In this document: positions 5,879 to 6,583 of the stretch, in pieces | How the letters are laid out: the number at the start of each line of letters is the position of its first letter | How positions within the stretch are numbered: position 1 is the stretch's first letter | Source of the DNA: Sphingobacteriales bacterium | GTDB taxonomy: Bacteria > Bacteroidota > Bacteroidia > Chitinophagales > Chitinophagaceae | DNA length: 6,583 nucleotides | Direction: 5' to 3' | Assembly (NCBI GenBank): GCA_004294195.1 | Contig: REAQ01000209.1 | Location: 1 to 6,583 of the forward strand | Program-made: the position numbers and the translations under genes | The notes under the pieces: model-generated | Seen by the model: only the letters and a program-made list of their open reading frames with translations | The model's database searches: none | What the model was told of the DNA's origin: nothing

Positions 5879-6457
5879 ATGAACTTCACGCTAGACGAAC
5901 TCATCACGGTCACCTTCACCCTTTTTGCGGTGATAGACATCATCGGTTCCATTCCCCTGCTGATCAGTCTGAAGCAGAAGATGGGTGGGATCCGTGAGCT
6001 TCGGGCCACATTGATCTCTGGCGCACTGATGATCGTTTTTCTTTTCATCGGGGAGAAATTCCTGAGCATGATGGGCCTGGATGTGCGTTCCTTTGCCGTC
6101 GGTGGTTCTATCGTGATCTTCATTCTGGGTTTGGAAATGGTGCTGGGAATTGAGTTTTTTAAACCCGATGCCAACCCTTCGGCGGGAACGGTGGTACCGA
6201 TTGCCTTCCCTCTGATTGCCGGCTCCGGTACATTAACCACAGTAATCTCCCTAAGGGCCAACTATAACGAAACGATAGTGCTGGTGGCCATCCTGATCAA
6301 CCTGATCTTTGTGTACCTGGTACTCCATTCCCTGAATTACATCGCGCGTCTATTAGGAACCGGAGGTTTATTGGCTGTACGTAAATTTTTTGGCGTAGTT
6401 TTGCTGGCCATTGCGGTTAAGATCTTTACAACAAACCTCAGCGGTTTAATCAAATAA
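5879..6457 (+). CDS. MarC-family integral membrane protein
   Basis: The 192-residue protein has about six hydrophobic segments (about 9-30, 42-60, 70-90, 103-126, 131-152 and 165-186), the usual size and topology of the MarC/UPF0056 family. Family hallmarks are FTLFAVIDIIGSIPLLISL (13-31), GLEMVLG (84-90), VVPIAFPLIAGSGTLTTVI (105-123) and VRKFFGVVLLAIAVKIF (167-183). The PLIAG.GT repeat echoes the AVIDIIGSIP motif of the first half, as expected for an inverted-repeat membrane fold. The ATG at 5879 is preferred over upstream TTG options at 5810, which would add residues coded by the hairpin. The cellular role of MarC proteins is not firmly known; an early link to multiple antibiotic resistance in E. 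coli was not upheld. No Shine-Dalgarno sequence is present. It probably has its own promoter. Confidence 0.9.
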   Translation: MNFTLDELITVTFTLFAVIDIIGSIPLLISLKQKMGGIRELRATLISGALMIVFLFIGEKFLSMMGLDVRSFAVGGSIVIFILGLEMVLGIEFFKPDANPSAGTVVPIAFPLIAGSGTLTTVISLRANYNETIVLVAILINLIFVYLVLHSLNYIARLLGTGGLLAVRKFFGVVLLAIAVKIFTTNLSGLIK

Positions 6458-6513
6458 AGCAGTGCCATACTGCCGCATTACCACATTGATTATTTGCCTC
6501 CGGCATATAATCC

Positions 6514-6583
6514 GGTCCCGTAGTACAATGGATAGTATAAGGGTCTCCGAAGCCCTGGATTCAGGTTCGATTCCTGACGGGAC
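6514..6583 (+). tRNA. trnR: tRNA-Arg with anticodon CCG, cut by the right edge
   Basis: All arms fold. The acceptor GGTCCCG (6514-6520) pairs with CGGGAC at 6578-6583, with one more base expected outside. U8-A9 are followed by a D stem GTAC/GTAT (6523-6526, 6535-6538) around AATGGATA. The anticodon stem AGGGT/GCCCT (6540-6544, 6552-6556) holds loop CTCCGAA with anticodon CCG at 6547-6549, which reads the arginine codon CGG. The variable region is GGAT, and the T stem TCAGG/CCTGA closes the TTCGATT loop (6566-6572). The final acceptor base and discriminator lie past the edge; whether CCA is encoded cannot be seen. Confidence 0.95.

Noticed and set aside
6459..6473. Hairpin GCAGT-GCCAT-ACTGC after the MarC gene as a terminator
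   Set aside because: The stem is only 5 bp and no U-tract follows; too weak to call.
6506..6511. TATAAT as a promoter -10 box for the tRNA
   Set aside because: It ends 3 nt before the mature tRNA, so transcription would begin inside the tRNA; the tRNA promoter is not clear.

Overview
The window looks like chromosome from a member of Bacteroidota, plausibly the Chitinophagaceae or a related family. Three things point there: promoter-like pairs of the Bacteroidota type (a TTTG-type -33 element, a spacer of about 19 nt and a TAnnTTTG-like -7 box), start codons mostly without a Shine-Dalgarno sequence, and a cobalamin riboswitch in front of a TonB-dependent receptor. The lineage below phylum level is an inference from style, not from a marker gene.

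Layout. Positions 1-819 (minus strand) hold the N-terminal 273 residues of a TolC-type outer-membrane efflux protein that runs off the left edge. Its probable promoter lies at 863-893. A heptamer repeat at 924-951 separates it from the next transcription unit and supplies that unit's last stop codon. Positions 944-3450 (minus strand) hold a two-gene operon: a 12-TM APC-superfamily amino acid permease, then a PLP-dependent enzyme of the Cys/Met metabolism (cystathionine gamma-synthase-like) family. The two are joined by a one-base stop/start overlap.

The plus strand begins with a promoter-like pair at 3515-3545 and a well-formed cobalamin (B12) riboswitch at about 3550-3725. These precede a TonB-dependent receptor of BtuB type (3837-5792), the presumed outer-membrane B12 transporter. 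The receptor gene ends in a long imperfect hairpin whose two arms are both built on a 7-nt period (5793-5863). It is followed by a short MarC-family inner-membrane protein (5879-6457) with a -7-like box almost touching its ATG. The right edge cuts a tRNA-Arg(CCG) gene one or two bases before its end.

How the genes may work together. The riboswitch-receptor pair is a feedback-controlled B12 uptake unit. The divergent permease and PLP enzyme probably import and then split or rearrange a sulfur or related amino acid. Since B12 can serve methionine synthase, a shared methionine theme is possible but not shown by the sequence. The efflux protein, MarC-like protein and tRNA look like ordinary neighbours. 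I see no phage, transposon, CRISPR or defence-type system. The least ordinary items are the divergent active-site motifs of the PLP enzyme and the two 7-nt-period repeat elements at gene ends.
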